DNA of 64,000 nt from Zhengitettix transpicula (taxonomy: Eukaryota > Arthropoda > Insecta > Orthoptera > Tetrigidae), in contig CM073592.1 of NCBI GenBank assembly GCA_037074705.1, positions 23,098,629-23,162,628 on the forward strand, given 5' to 3'. The notes under the pieces are model-generated. The model did no database searches. It was given only the letters and a program-made list of their open reading frames with translations, and was not told the DNA's origin. Each line of letters starts with the position of its first letter. Position 1 is the stretch's first letter. The position numbers were made by a program, and so were the translations under genes. This document shows, piece after piece, positions 40,301 through 50,134 of the stretch.

Positions 40301-41303
40301 ACCATACCTGCTAAAATTCAGGGATCAAAATAAAATAGATGTCAATAACTTTTAGTTTGAAATAAGGTAAGGAAAATATCAAATTGAATAGGATCATATT
40401 GGAGGAAAATCCGGTGCTGACTCTTCTTCAGTGTCGGCAGGAAGACTTCTTGGATAGGAAAATAGGTAAGTCGATAACGATAACTAGGTATCTATAGTAC
40501 CGTCTTTAAACACGAAGAAAATCTTAAACGCTATGAAGTTAAAGATATAGTTTAATAAAGAAAAGAAAACTGAGCACAGTTCACCAAGGTGCCCTTACAA
40601 CCCCAAAGACGGAAGTGCCGTGACTGATTCAAAAAGTGGCTCCAGAGATCTAGAGAAAATCCCCCTCCAAAGTGAAAAACCGCTTTCTAGGAGGCCAGGA
40701 ACCAATCAAAAGTTCCATATCAGCCCACGTCGTGGGGCCCCTCAAAACCGGTTACCACATGGATTATACAGCGTTTGCACTGAATTCCGAACCGAGTGAA
40801 TTTTTTTTAACGTGTTTTCTCAACATGAGATATGCGGAATAGACAGAAATAATAAAGCAAATGATTGTAATCAGTATAATTTTTCTCTGACCAAAGGCCA
40901 TATATTTATTTATAATTTATTACGGTGATATCACGTTTGTTTGAGAGATTGACGTTGGTAGTGTGTCCGAATATGTCGGAAGTGGAAGGGGGGGTGGGTT
41001 CTTTACCCCAGGATGTTCGGTAGTACTGTTGCAGACGTCTTTACGATGGTAATTTTTCTGTTTGCAGACCAGGACAGCGGCAAGGTGACGACGTTGCGCA
41101 CATGCACAGTGGCCAAGCACGACAAAACCGACCCGTGCGAGGGACTGACCAAAATTCCGTTGACGGGGGACAAAGTGACCTTCTGTGGAACCTGCGAAAC
41201 TGACTTGTGCAACGCCGCCCCTGGACTCTCCACCCCCTCGTCTCTGGCCGTCATCCTGTTCTCGTCGGCCGTCGTTTACCTGGTCGCCGCATTTGGCGCC
41301 TAA
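19275..41303 (+). CDS. Ly6/uPAR three-finger protein, secreted and probably GPI-anchored (3 exons)
   Basis: Joining 19275-19323, 38546-38770 and 41068-41303 gives 510 nt, that is 169 residues plus TAA, with GT-AG borders and both introns in phase 1. Residues 1-17 form a signal peptide (MAVWFLVLAMSALATSG). The mature part has exactly ten cysteines (22, 25, 32, 47, 85, 104, 115, 131, 134, 139), starting with IQCYEC and ending with CETDLCN, the classic Ly6 closing Cys-Asn. Residues 149-169 are a hydrophobic tail ending the protein, as expected for a GPI-attachment signal. The 37-residue gap between Cys47 and Cys85 is long for the family and is amphipathic and helix-like. Insect members act as cell-surface or secreted factors in septate junctions, channel regulation and neuronal signalling; which role applies here is unknown. 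I cannot assign a specific orthologue. Confidence 0.9.
21376..21525. repeat. Inverted repeat next to a hairpin motif
   Basis: Arms of about 20 bp (GATTTGGAGTAT at 21382-21396 and its complement ATACTCCAAATTCATGG at about 21467-21484) face each other across about 70 bp of AT-rich DNA. Directly after comes a motif copy: CCGATGA at 21491-21497, GTCC ... GGAC stem with a seven-base loop, GAAACG at 21515-21520. This copy has the cleanest four-base stem, but its first core has C in place of T. Confidence 0.6.
22175..22199 (+). repeat. (TG)n microsatellite
   Basis: About twelve uninterrupted TG units inside intron 1. No other function is visible. Confidence 0.95.
23225..23581 (+). mobile_element. 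Helitron-like non-autonomous element, 3' part
   Basis: The best-preserved 3' end of its family: a CCGGGCAACGCCGGG hairpin, then CACTCAG and CTAG at 23578-23581, followed by T. This matches the Helitron 3' rule (GC hairpin, then CTRR, insertion between A and T). The body aligns with 3664-4005 and, in reverse, with about 37505-37830. Sequence back to about 23140 may also belong. No coding for Rep or helicase is present. Confidence 0.62.
23862..23880. repeat. (AT)n microsatellite
   Basis: A short TA repeat inside intron 1, followed by AATG. Confidence 0.8.
24343..24552 (-). other. Unassigned open frame in GC-richer patch
   Basis: A 69-codon open frame on the - strand lies in a patch with clearly higher GC than the surrounding intron. 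The reading is hydrophilic, with proline/glutamine, serine and arginine-rich parts. I recognise no domain. No polypyrimidine-AG acceptor is seen directly upstream. It may be an exon of an unknown nested gene, a transposon remnant or chance. Confidence 0.2.
28376..28412 (+). repeat. Hairpin motif, single degenerate copy
   Basis: GCTGAAG-TCTC, a short AAACAG loop, TGGA and GAAACGTCATAATATTG. The order and spacing match the copy at 53441-53470 (GTGGAAGAAACGTAATG). Confidence 0.5.
29075..29330. repeat. Fold-back pair of hairpin motifs
   Basis: The left arm (about 29080-29130) is a - strand motif: its GAAACGTGGGGTG end comes first, then the GGTCC ... GGAGGC stem, then TTTTCAGG. The right arm (about 29270-29318) reads CTTGAAGA-A-GTCCC ACGTA AGGAGCGAAACATG. 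Both arms are followed outward by AATTAATTAAAT-type sequence. About 140 bp of AT-rich DNA lies between. It lies in intron 1. Confidence 0.65.
29420..29565. repeat. Fold-back pair of hairpin motifs
   Basis: The left arm on the - strand reads CTGACGA-G-ACC AAAAGCGA GGTCGAAACGTTGC (29424-29458). The right arm at about 29508-29552 reads GGTGAAGTCC ... TTTCGAAACGTTGTGC. This is a second pair only about 90 bp after the previous one, so two elements, or two parts of one, lie side by side. Confidence 0.6.
30888..31150 (-). mobile_element. A-tailed retroposon family copy with internal deletions
   Basis: The copy begins with a T run (the A tail on the other strand), then a shortened version of the family sequence. 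It lacks much of the block between the CATCAG and GTTTGCTGTG landmarks and part of the tail-proximal segment. It ends at GACTATTCCAAT, the family's GGAATAGTC border read in reverse. Confidence 0.75.
31160..31481 (-). mobile_element. A-tailed retroposon family copy with 7-bp target duplication
   Basis: A complete block from the T run (31160-31167) through GGCAACAGGCTACATGAGG to GGAGGCAGTTGGC. It is flanked by GAATAGC at 31153-31159 and again at 31482-31488, a perfect seven-base direct repeat. It lies immediately next to the preceding copy in the same orientation, so it landed at the 5' border of an older member of its own family. Confidence 0.8.
34890..34995 (+). repeat. Possible degraded tRNA-derived SINE
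   Basis: TAGCTCACCTGG matches a pol III A box (TRGCNNANNNGG), and GGTTCGGGTTC about 70 bp later resembles a B box. The spacing is longer than in a tRNA and no complete cloverleaf can be drawn, so it is not a functional tRNA gene. Confidence 0.3.
36785..36815 (+). repeat. Hairpin motif, partial copy
   Basis: GCGGTCC AAAAAC GAAACGCCGTAG. Only the second half of the dispersed motif is preserved. Confidence 0.4.
37505..37830 (-). mobile_element. Helitron-like element, old reverse-oriented copy
   Basis: Read on the - strand, this matches 3664-4005 and 23225-23581: CCTAGGAGCGGGG, GGGATGAAAATTTTCAAAC, GGGAGGGGCGTTACATA and AATAACTCGAAAATAACTGAGAT appear in the same order. The CTAG terminus is not preserved. 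An AT-poor stretch at 37322-37500 may be a further part or a different repeat. Confidence 0.5.
37925..38269 (-). other. 114-codon open frame, unrecognised, possibly a transposon relic
   Basis: This - strand frame is long for such AT-rich DNA, has a mixed composition with ten cysteines, and ends only 280 bp before exon 2 of the Ly6 gene on the other strand. I recognise no domain. No splice sites or promoter could be assigned. A transposon-derived coding remnant is the likeliest explanation; chance is possible. Confidence 0.25.
38546..38770 (+). CDS. Ly6 gene exon 2: fingers I and II
   Basis: The acceptor TTGTTCCCAG precedes GAGACGCC and the donor is GTAAGT. It encodes residues 17-91: the IQCYEC start, Cys32, Cys47, a long loop rich in Met, Gly and Leu, and Cys85. 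A degenerate copy of its second half is found at 54.75-54.88 kb, including the sequence just past the donor (GTAAGTTGATCAA), which supports these borders independently. Confidence 0.9.
39225..39425 (+). repeat. Probable tRNA-derived SINE
   Basis: The head has an A-box-like GATCAGCGTGATTACC region, and GGTTTGAATCC at about 39288-39298 is a near-perfect pol III B box (GGTTCRANNCC). It is closed by a CCCTGG...CCGGCAGGG pairing resembling a T arm. About 100 bp of non-tRNA body follows (CCCGTTCGCTAACGCAAG). No cloverleaf with an intact acceptor stem forms, so it is a SINE or tRNA relic rather than a gene. It sits in intron 2. Confidence 0.55.
40113..40147 (-). repeat. Hairpin motif, single copy
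   Basis: On the - strand it reads CTGAAGA-G-ATCCC TATAA GGGTC AAAACGC. The stem is a clean ATCCC/GGGT pairing, but the second core is AAAAC in place of GAAAC. Confidence 0.55.
41068..41303 (+). CDS. Ly6 gene exon 3: finger III, Cys-Asn closure and GPI tail
   Basis: Acceptor TTTCTGTTTGCAG. It encodes residues 92-169 with Cys104, 115, 131, 134 and 139, the CETDLCN closing motif, a Pro/Ser-containing linker and a hydrophobic C-terminus before TAA at 41301-41303. Codons here are GC-richer than the flanks, as expected for selected coding sequence. Confidence 0.9.
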
Positions 41304-41510
41304 CACTAAGAGACTTTCATTGCAATACAAAATACAACGACGTACGAGTGTTGCTCTCAGAAAAATAATTATTCTTTTCATCACTATGTATTTCTTGTAC
41401 AAGGGAAAACAATAACTTCCGTACATATTTCCATTACATCATCACGTGAATAAGCAGCAATTGTAACCAATTCTATTTCTTAACACTGCTCCGAACAGAT
41501 ATTAAATCGT

Positions 41511-41516
41511 TTTTAG
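41511..41516 (+). terminator. Candidate polyadenylation signal ATTAAA
   Basis: The first ATTAAA after the Ly6 stop codon, 208 bp downstream. Canonical AATAAA hexamers occur only later (42436 and 42611). In AT-rich DNA these are frequent by chance, so the transcript end is undetermined. Confidence 0.2.
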
Positions 41517-43602
41517 ACTCCAGTTGTTTCATCAGTTTTCCAGCCGAAGTCATGTGGAGTTAAACACAAACCTCTTAGTATAATAATTAATATTTTCCTG
41601 TATCTGGTGAGATCGTTTAGTACTTACCATTTCTGTAAAGGCATTAATTATATTTTCTCCGTGGAACCGTCCCTTGTAAACAGATTTATACAAATAATAT
41701 AGATAAATTTAGAAATTTATCTGATGGTCTGAATAGTAATAACAACTGATTTCAAGTTCGGATTATATTTAATGTCCTCCATTCAAAAATAGTTTGAAGG
41801 TAAATCAAATTCAACAGTAGACGATTATAGTTTCCTAATTTCATTAGTTTCCCATCTAGACCGCTTTATTCGACAAAAAAATCATTATTTTGTACCTTGT
41901 TAAAATTTTAAAATTATTCTCACAATTTTTTGATATTTCTTACAAGTACTTTCCTAAATTTTCTACGTCTTCTCCGTAATTTTATAAACGTCATCCTCAT
42001 CCCATACTTTTAAGAATAATGTTTTTCTTTAGCTGATATAATATTATATTCAAACTTTTTAACCAAACTGAACGAGTAATTAAAGAGTATCACAGAATCA
42101 TTCAGCTACAAAATACCAAAACGTTCGTACTAACGTAAATATAATTTTTATTTTGGAGGCATCATCCAAAAGGACATCCTCTTCTTTTTTTGTTAGACAA
42201 ATCAAGCTTCGGTACGTCAGTGAATGTGGTATTTTTGCCCACTGGAATTGTACCTCACAGCAAGTGAACTTTTATTCCCAGTATTTTTTATTTGTGTGTG
42301 TGAACTGAATATAAATTGTGCCTGCAATGTGCCTATATATAACTTTCACGAGCGCATAATGCCTTTAACGTACTTACGTTATATGTTTATAAATGTTAAA
42401 GTAATTTCTAAAATTTTGCACATACACACTCGCTCAATAAATCACGAAGCGCTTTTTCAATATTATCAGATTACTTTGGAGTTTCGAAGAAACTTTATAT
42501 GTTTTTATATATATTTGTGTGTGTTAAAGATTGACAGGTACAACTTGTAGAAATGAACTAAGAATGCCTTAAAAGATTTTGCAATAATACGTTAATTATC
42601 TAATTATGGAAATAAAATCTTTTTTTTTCAGTGTACGTCTACCTCATATGTACGTATTTTGACCATTATAATAATCCTTATTTATCATGAAATGTAAAAA
42701 GCTATTCGCAATTAAGCAAGAAAAAATCTTTTGTTGGTCGCTTTCTGCCTTTCAATGTGAATATTTAAGGAAAATGTCATGCTATTGCAAAAATATGGTT
42801 GTTATAAATATTAGTATTATTAATTTTGACGAGAAACATTTATTCAAGTAGAAAGACCAGAATAATGTATGTGGAAAAATATTTATGTATAAACTGATAA
42901 TAAAGCTGACATATAAATACAAAATCGTTCCTTTATATATTAAAATTTTTGTATTCAATGAGCGAAACCCAATATTTCGAATTTTTTAATATTTTGTGCA
43001 GTATTATACAACTCTGTATTTAGTATTTTGTGTTTACTTTTTTCCCTTAAATTAATTTCATTCGCAATACACGTACAAATAAACTCGAAAGATTCATCAA
43101 TAAAAACATTTGTGGCGAAATAAACACCGTAGTTTCGAATAATTAAATATAAGAATAGAAAAGGGTATATTATGTTTGTTTAATCTTTTAATAATAGATT
43201 AAACAGTTATAGTGATTAAGGGATTAAAATCACGATAAAATGAATGCAAATAAGACATTAAATTAATGGAATTGATGTGATATATTATTTTTCAAATGAC
43301 GCCAAGCTTAAAAATATACATTTATCGACGAGAAATACGTTAGGATTTTTGTCTGCAATTTTACGCGGAAGAAAATAGTGTCATAATCTTTTTAAAGAAC
43401 ACTAACAATTATATAAATATTGTGCACAATTATCCTCCTTAATTAAAACTCACCTGTGATCAATGTAAATATATTTTAGTCTATATATCATTATTAAAGG
43501 AAAAATTGAAACAACCTATTACTAATATTTTTCAAGAATTAATGGTGTAATTTTCATGGCGTTTTGTTGAATTTCATAAATATAATTAAATATCCAGATA
43601 AA
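41517..43602. other. AT-rich DNA downstream of the Ly6 gene
   Basis: Possible 3' untranslated and intergenic DNA. An open frame at 42224-42550 (+) has no recognisable domain. A GGAGGCATCATCC...GGACATCC stretch near 42155-42180 may be a worn hairpin-motif copy. Confidence 0.35.
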
Positions 43603-43689
43603 AGACAAATATAAGTGCTAAATAAATATCACACTATAATAATAATTTCAGTAAGTATTGCGTTACTTATTTAGCACTTATTTTTGTCT
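43603..43689. repeat. Palindrome with 26-bp arms
   Basis: AGACAAATATAAGTGCTAAA at 43603-43622 is mirrored by TTTAGCACTTATTTTTGTCT at 43670-43689. The arm sequence (TTTAGCACTT...TTTGTC) also follows the GAAACGTAGTG motif at 58.99 kb, so this is probably the tail of the same element family joined head to head. Confidence 0.7.
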
Positions 43690-44089
43690 GTTAATTGGTT
43701 ACTTACTTGTCTAAATATTATAATTTAGCACAGTTGTTTAGAAAATTCTAATGTTTAAATTTGTTTCGATTAATTCTATCTCTGTAGTGATAAATGTAAA
43801 GGTCCTCAGTTGAGAGAATTTCTGAGGTCGTTTTAGACACTTTGTCGCTAATTACAGCTCCTTTGTCTTACGCGAGCAAAAGAGCAATTAGTTTTCGACT
43901 TGTCGCATTAACTACCGTCTCAAGACAGTTATTAGGTCAGTTCAACGGCGAGGACAGAAGCCTCTAAATTGCTCTCCGTATTAATGGTCACTGAAGAAGA
44001 TGAATGGCGGCGCTTTATCCTTGCATTCTGCTAAACATTGGATTGCTCGATGAAGTGTTGGTGACTGGTCCAACGAATATAATTTATTT

Positions 44090-44700
44090 TATTTAAAGCC
44101 AGTTAAAATCTACAAGGGCATCGAATGAGTTTTGCAGGAAAAATTATTTTGGATAAAACGCAAAAAACTAGGGTAACTTGCACTATTGTCTATCATAGTA
44201 TACAATCATTTACGCATCAAGACTCCATTATTCTAAATCCAATCCAATAATTTTAGATGACTTGAAGAATTTTAAGAGTCATTTATGGTACAATTTGAAA
44301 AGAGGGGCTTGCTAGGACCAGACGAAAAAAATTCTCTCATTCAGCATGGCCCATTTTTGACAATCGAAATGAATCCAGATTATGTAAAAACATAATTGAT
44401 ATCTGAGGCTAAGAAGGAGCTTATATAGTGTCAGAAAATTGACAGCAACATCCATCAACTATCTGAACGTGGTATTAACTCAGTTCTGAGAAAAACACTC
44501 CACATATCTTAGGTCTAATGAAGAGCTTAAGGTATTACCTTCTGATTATAGTAAACTGTCGCATTCATCCATATTAAAATTAAATGCTTATTCTGTCTGG
44601 TTGAAAACCATAATTAAGATTGTAATTATATTAATGACAACTTCAGACGAAGTTTCGATGAATTAATATCCCTTAGGTTAAATAAACGACAGTAAAAAAA
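44090..44700 (+). other. Possible decayed coding stretch
   Basis: Two + strand frames give fairly long, non-repetitive peptide segments broken by scattered stops, and the segments switch frame. That pattern is usual for a dead transposon frame. I recognise no motif. A worn hairpin motif (CTTCAGACGAAGTTTCGATG) follows at about 44642-44662. Confidence 0.25.
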
Positions 44701-47522
44701 TTAGTCTATCTTTTTTAGAAAATTGTAGATCACGAAAGAAACGCCATTTAAATAAATATAAACATATTTATTGAATTTATGAACAGCAATTCAATTTAAA
44801 TGGATAAAATATAATCTAATAAAACAAATGAAAAACAAGACCACTGAAAAAACTTAACATCAGAACACACGTTCAAAATATTTGTTATCATAAGCTCCAC
44901 AGACAATTAATTTTATTTAATAAATTAATTATTTTAACGTTTTTTTTTAAAAAAAAGAAATTAAGTTATATTTATTATTTCACATTAAATGGCCATTTTG
45001 TTAGCCTACAATTTAAATTAACAATTCAGTACCGTAATTCGCCTCGTTTATTATTTTGATTTTCTTCTGATCGATTTTGATTGTATCGCACAGACCTAAA
45101 AATCGTAACTTCACTATTATTATTATTTATTTCCATCGTGTCTGAGTTCAAATTACATGTTCGTGCACTACCGAGTGACAAGGCATTATTCACTTACTCG
45201 CAAAATATAAGCACATGCACGGTAGGCAGATATTACGACTAAACTGCGTACGGTCGTTAAGAGTTTAAAAAAGTAAAATAAATAATTTTAAAATATATTT
45301 ATACCCGAGGCTTCGAATATAAACAATATAATATTTTATTTTTTAAAATAGTGCATGACTTTAAATTGTCAGAGAAAAGTAATATTTCATAGAAGGACTA
45401 TGAACGATGGGTTTATACTATCGTGGTAAACTATCGCTTCAAGAGTTTTCCAAGTTTTATATTTATGTTTCATATCAATAGTAGATATTTAGGGTATGGG
45501 ATACCAACCGTATTGGTTGTATTTCTATCTACCCCCCATACATCTAAAAAGTCCTGACAGGTTGTATATCAAGCTGCGAGATTCCTTCGATCGAACAACG
45601 TCCGAGCCGATAAATTCAGGAAAAGTTGCAAAACGACTGAATTTAGCAATATTGATCCTCGAGGGACGAGGATATTATTTTTATAGTAGACTACTGGTAT
45701 GGTTATAAACTATTAGTAAAATAAAAATGGACAAAATGATTACCCAAATACGACTGCTCCGGTCAACATAATATTTACGAGTAAATTTTATGTTTAAATG
45801 CATACTGCATTACGTTATTAATATGCGATATCTGTGGAAGTAGATAGAAAGACGTTCTTAAGTCTGAAATCTGGGAGTATTTTTTGCAATTATTTTTCTT
45901 TCATGTTATGAAAGTTCATTTATTTTAATTTAATTTACTTTGTTATTTAAGAGGGAAATTTTAATGTTTATTTAAAATAATTATAAATATTGAAATTGTT
46001 CGTTAAATTTAATGGCGTAAAATCATATAGAAACAAATACAGCGATATCAGGTTATTTATAAATTGGCGTTGCTCTTACTAAAACTGGATCGCGACGTTG
46101 ATGGTCGATCGTTGTCGTACAGAATTTGTTTATTACCAGTGAGGCTATTGTCTCAGCCGTAGGCTAACTTTGTAGAGGACTGACTTCTTTCGACCACTGA
46201 TTGCAGCAGTCCTAATATTTAGCGCTCTAAGTCAATAATTCTGACTCATAGGTGGTCAGACAACGAATGATTTTTTGAAATAATTTTCGTCTCCTTCCAT
46301 AAAAAAAAAGAAAACTGTGAGGTACTTGACAATTTTGTACGACTTTGTTCACGTTCAATGATCTTGATACGTCACGCATATACCAGAGTCGGCGCCGCGA
46401 CACTTCGGCGCCAAGTCTTTACCTGTCTGGACATCTTGTGCCTTCGCTGCTCTTTACAAATTCCTTCGAATGAAAATTTCGCCAACTCTTAAGAAATATG
46501 ATATTTTAAAATAATTCCCCCGATAAAAAAAAATAATTTAAAAATTACATGTTTAATTTACAAGAAAACTCCTTGTAGTTAACTATTTGCTCGTCGTATA
46601 AATTTACCATTATTCAGCTTAAATAGATGAAGCACGCTCCCAGCGATTTTCCGTGAAGGACACTCGTGCATCGTCAACAGCAATGATGCCAGAATGTTCC
46701 TTCCAGCAGGTAAAAGAGGTTCGTACACAAGGATTCACCACGGTTATATGTTCATTTAAAACAAAAAAAATTGTAAAATACTTCATTTTATATATTTTAA
46801 ATTAAAAAGGACTACAGACAAACATCCTCCTATTTATTTTCATATTTTTAGAGTTGCATGTAATTGTAATGACTTATTATTTAAAAAACTGAATATATCT
46901 TCGAGAATATTTTTTTCTATTTATAAAATCGTTTGGGAGTTTCTCAAATATGGTGCAGACAACTGTAAAATGTTTTTGGTTTATTGACTATTATCTTCGC
47001 TGATGAACCCACACACTCTGAAAGCGCGTATAATTGCGTACTGTTCGAAACGTTGATTATAACCTCTCTTTCCCTTGATATAACTTTTCCTTTCAGTCTT
47101 ACCTTGCCTATTATATCGGTCATTCTTCCCCAACAATAACGCCTTAACCTGAGCTGTTATCCTTGACATGGGTTGTCCTTGGCGATTAACTAAACACCTT
47201 CAGAGTAAAGGCAAAGACCGGTACAATCTCCCTCTTCCCACGTCCCAACATTGATTATTGCGAGTGAGTAAGTACTTTCATTGTACGTGAAACTCGTCAA
47301 TGAATTTACCAAGATGAATTTGCACCATTTGTCGTTACTGATACCCATAACTATAACTGTTTAAAAAAATAATGCAGATATACTAGGATTTAAATTGGGT
47401 TTTCAAAGACTCAAAATTGAGCTAAAATTTCTTTGTTATAATCGCACACAGGTTACTTTAATAATGCTTGTAATGGTAAAATAATAAAAATGAAAACGCC
47501 TCGAGCTCAATAAAAATACTCA
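44701..47522. other. Non-coding DNA, nothing recognised
   Basis: AT-rich. One small GC island at 46390-46415 contains GGCGCC in inverted repeat around a ten-base spacer. An open frame at 45496-45708 (+) has no known domain. Confidence 0.4.
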
Positions 47523-47535
47523 CTTTTTATTTATA

Positions 47536-47821
47536 TATATTTTTTTTAGGGCAACAGGCTACATGAGGGTGATCCACATTGGGCAACTCCCCTTTAATAG
47601 CATAGGAAGGGATTTGAAAGGAAGGATGCGGAAGGGTATAGGAAGGTAGCCAAGGGTTAACTAGGGCCCCCGGGCTATATTTTAAGGATCCCACCTGGCA
47701 TTCGCCTAAAGAAATGCAGGGAAAACCCTAGAAAAACCTGCATCTGGAAGGTCGGGCATTGGGTACTTGTCCCACGCCCTTCCGATAGCGGGAGAGGGGT
47801 TTGCTGTGGAGACGCAGCATT
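47536..47821 (-). mobile_element. A-tailed retroposon copy with perfect 13-bp target duplication
   Basis: Begins with the T run and GGGCAACAGGCTACATGAGG and is truncated within the family at GACGCAGCATT. It is flanked on both sides by CTTTTTATTTATA (47523-47535 and 47822-47834). The perfect duplication, A tail and 5' truncation together show insertion by target-primed reverse transcription. The intact duplication argues for recent insertion. Confidence 0.88.
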
Positions 47822-48344
47822 CTTTTTATTTATAAAGTCCATATAAAATATAAATATGTATAAACACGTTTCGACAGAAGAAAAATAAATTCTGCTAGAA
47901 ACAAACGAAAGGAGAAAAACAAAATCTGATTTATTGGTTATAGTTTTCGTAAGTATTAGAACGCGTTATTATTAACAAGACATTTAGTGACCATTTAAAA
48001 ACTTTATTATTTAAAAAATACTAATAAAAAATATTTTAAAATTCAATTTAAAAAAACACGTAATTTATTTTTCATTCTTTTTTAATTTGTCGTAATAAAC
48101 AGTAGCTTTGGGCAACCTGGTATTGAAATGAAGCTGTTCGGAAGGTTGAAAATTAATTTTAAACCTTTTACAAGAGTATCTCATCCATTTAATGCAACAG
48201 AAATTTCTGAATGCGATACAACAATTCAAGATCTACGTCAAATTAATAAAGAATTGAAAAATTTATGAGTTGCGTTGCTTTTATGTTAATTTGAAACGAG
48301 TTAAAACCATCATGGAATATTAAATTTGATTTAAGAAATTATAA

Positions 48345-48420
48345 ACAGCGCCTCGTTTCGGCATTTACTCGTACTATCTTCCGTCTGAAAGGCTTTTCAG
48401 GAAGTTATAAATATTTCCGA
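48345..48420 (-). repeat. Hairpin motif, minus-strand copy
   Basis: On the - strand: ACTTCCTGAAAAGCCTTTC, about 25 bp, then AATGCCGAAACGAGGCGC. Both cores are near consensus, but the spacer is longer than in other copies. Confidence 0.5.
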
Positions 48421-48604
48421 AGTTTGGCTCTGAAGTCGGACCACAGCCTAAATAGGGTGAATAATGGTACAGAAACATAGCGCTGTATTATTAATACTTT
48501 TTAATAATGAAAGTTTTAATTATTATAATTAAAAACAGACGTTAAAATAAAATAATGAAAAATTTACGTCTTACTGAAAATATAATAATAAATATAGCCT
48601 AATC

Positions 48605-48708
48605 TAGACAAAAGAAGTGATAATATAAATATAATATAATATAAATGAATAATATAATATAAATAGTGTGGTATTTATTTTATCACTTCTTTTGTGTTTA
48701 TTTGTCTA
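48605..48708. repeat. Palindrome with about 30-bp arms around an AT-rich centre
   Basis: TAGACAAAAGAAGTGATAAT faces ATCACTTCTTTTGTG...TTTGTCTA. The centre is a TATAA/AATATA repeat. The right arm contains GTGTGGTATTTATTT, as after the motif at 58.99 kb and on the - strand near 53.12 kb, so it appears to be a dimer of hairpin-motif element tails. Confidence 0.7.
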
Positions 48709-48830
48709 TCTTACTTATTATTAAAAATGAAATCGTATTATTATTAGTATTTTTTCAGTGCATACTTAATTGAACAGATAAAGTTTTTACATTCCCGAAT
48801 CGTGAAACGGAAGTAGTTTGGATTTTAGTG

Positions 48831-49400
48831 GCATTGTATTTCAACGACGATGGCGAACGGCTTGCGCTCCTAACCTTGACGTTTCGTTTTCTTTCAATTT
48901 TCTTTCTTTTATTTTCTGCAATTCCTACTCGGCCTTGGTAGTATAGTTAAGAAGCCCCCGAGGATTTCCGTCGAGTGAGTGGTCATTGCAGGTCCCACCT
49001 CTACGTTCTGCTTACTTTGCCTTCGCATTAAGTCGGCCGCGTCATGCAACGACCACAAAAGTCACTCCGGCCGTATTTTATTTTCCTCCCGCCCAACGCC
49101 ACAAAGCCTTAAGCCACTTTGCGTGTCTTCTTTTGCGCTGTTCGTGGAAATCTTTTTAAAATACCCCCCCCCCCTTGCCAAAATTAGTGCTACGTGAAAT
49201 ACGACGTAGTAAATCCACTTCTCACTAATAAAACTTTACTTCCGACGCATTGCGTTAATTGCATGTTTGAGTGCTTTCAGACTTTGGATGGCGCAAAGAA
49301 AATAAAGCTTCACGAAAAAAAAATGATGTTAGAAAATAAACTGACAAGAAATATTTTTGCTGTGGTGAGGTTTTGTTTTGTCGGAGAAACAGAATGAGTA
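48831..49400 (+). other. GC-richer patch with open frames, unassigned
   Basis: Open frames at 48979-49197 and 49194-49397 (+) overlap by a few bases. A C run of about eleven lies near 49164. No domain or splice structure is recognised. Confidence 0.25.
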
Positions 49401-49626
49401 CTTATAGGGACAACTCGAGGAGAAAGGACGGAATACTAGTGTAATAGTAATTGTCATACATGCACATGATAATTATTTCATACAGAAATATAAAATAATA
49501 TCTGAAATATTATGTTATTAAATATCAAAATAAGAACCCTTGAAAATATATTAGTAATATATCGGAGTAATTCACTTGTCAGGAAAGAATATTATATCTG
49601 AATAAAATCTTTTCGAGCTTTTAGAA

Positions 49627-49662
49627 GACGATGACATTGAACGTCATCGAAACGTCGTACAT
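49627..49662 (+). repeat. Hairpin motif with perfect 6-bp stem
   Basis: AGAAGAC-GATGAC ATTGAAC GTCATC-GAAACGTCG. The stem is perfect and directly abuts GAAACG, but the first core is AGAAGAC and not CTGANGA. Confidence 0.55.
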
Positions 49663-50134
49663 ATATCTTTTCACTCAGTTAGAAACCCGAGAAGATTTTA
49701 TTTATTCTTTGCACCGAGAAAGAGTAATTTTTTTATTAATCTTATTTCTTAAGAATAATGTCAACTTAGTAATAAGTAAAATAATTTGTAAAAAGGCGGT
49801 TAGTGTACGATATGTTAAAATTAACATAAAATGCCAAAAGAAATGAAGAGTTATATTCATAAAAATTTTGAGGAATATTACAAATCATAATTGCAAAAAA
49901 TAAGACAAAAATGTAATGAAAAGCAGAAAAACATGATAAATAAAATCATATTAAAGTCAATTTAGCTTTAGAATTGGTCCATTCTTTGAATAAAAAATTG
50001 TTAATATATTTTTAACCGATTAATAAAATTTTTACACAACTTTGAATAAGAATTTATCTTAAACAATGTCGTGAAGAGTTTATTTTGTATTAAATAGATT
50101 TAATTTAGATATCCTCCTTATTTTTATTAATATT

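Larger units (their letters stand above)
38771..41067 (+). other. Ly6 gene intron 2 (2.3 kb)
   Basis: GTAAGT to TTTGCAG. It contains a probable SINE at about 39.2 kb and a hairpin motif on the - strand at 40113-40147. The last 140 bp or so resemble the short intron of the duplicate at 54.9-55.1 kb. A GC-richer patch at about 40580-40770 is unassigned. Confidence 0.85.

Noticed and set aside
40920..41426. 168-codon minus-strand open frame over Ly6 exon 3
   Set aside because: It is antisense to exon 3; length comes from the GC-rich coding composition of the true + strand exon.
44090..44700. Nuclear copy of mitochondrial DNA
   Set aside because: The composition fits but I could not match any reading to a mitochondrial protein or rRNA, so it stays unclassified.
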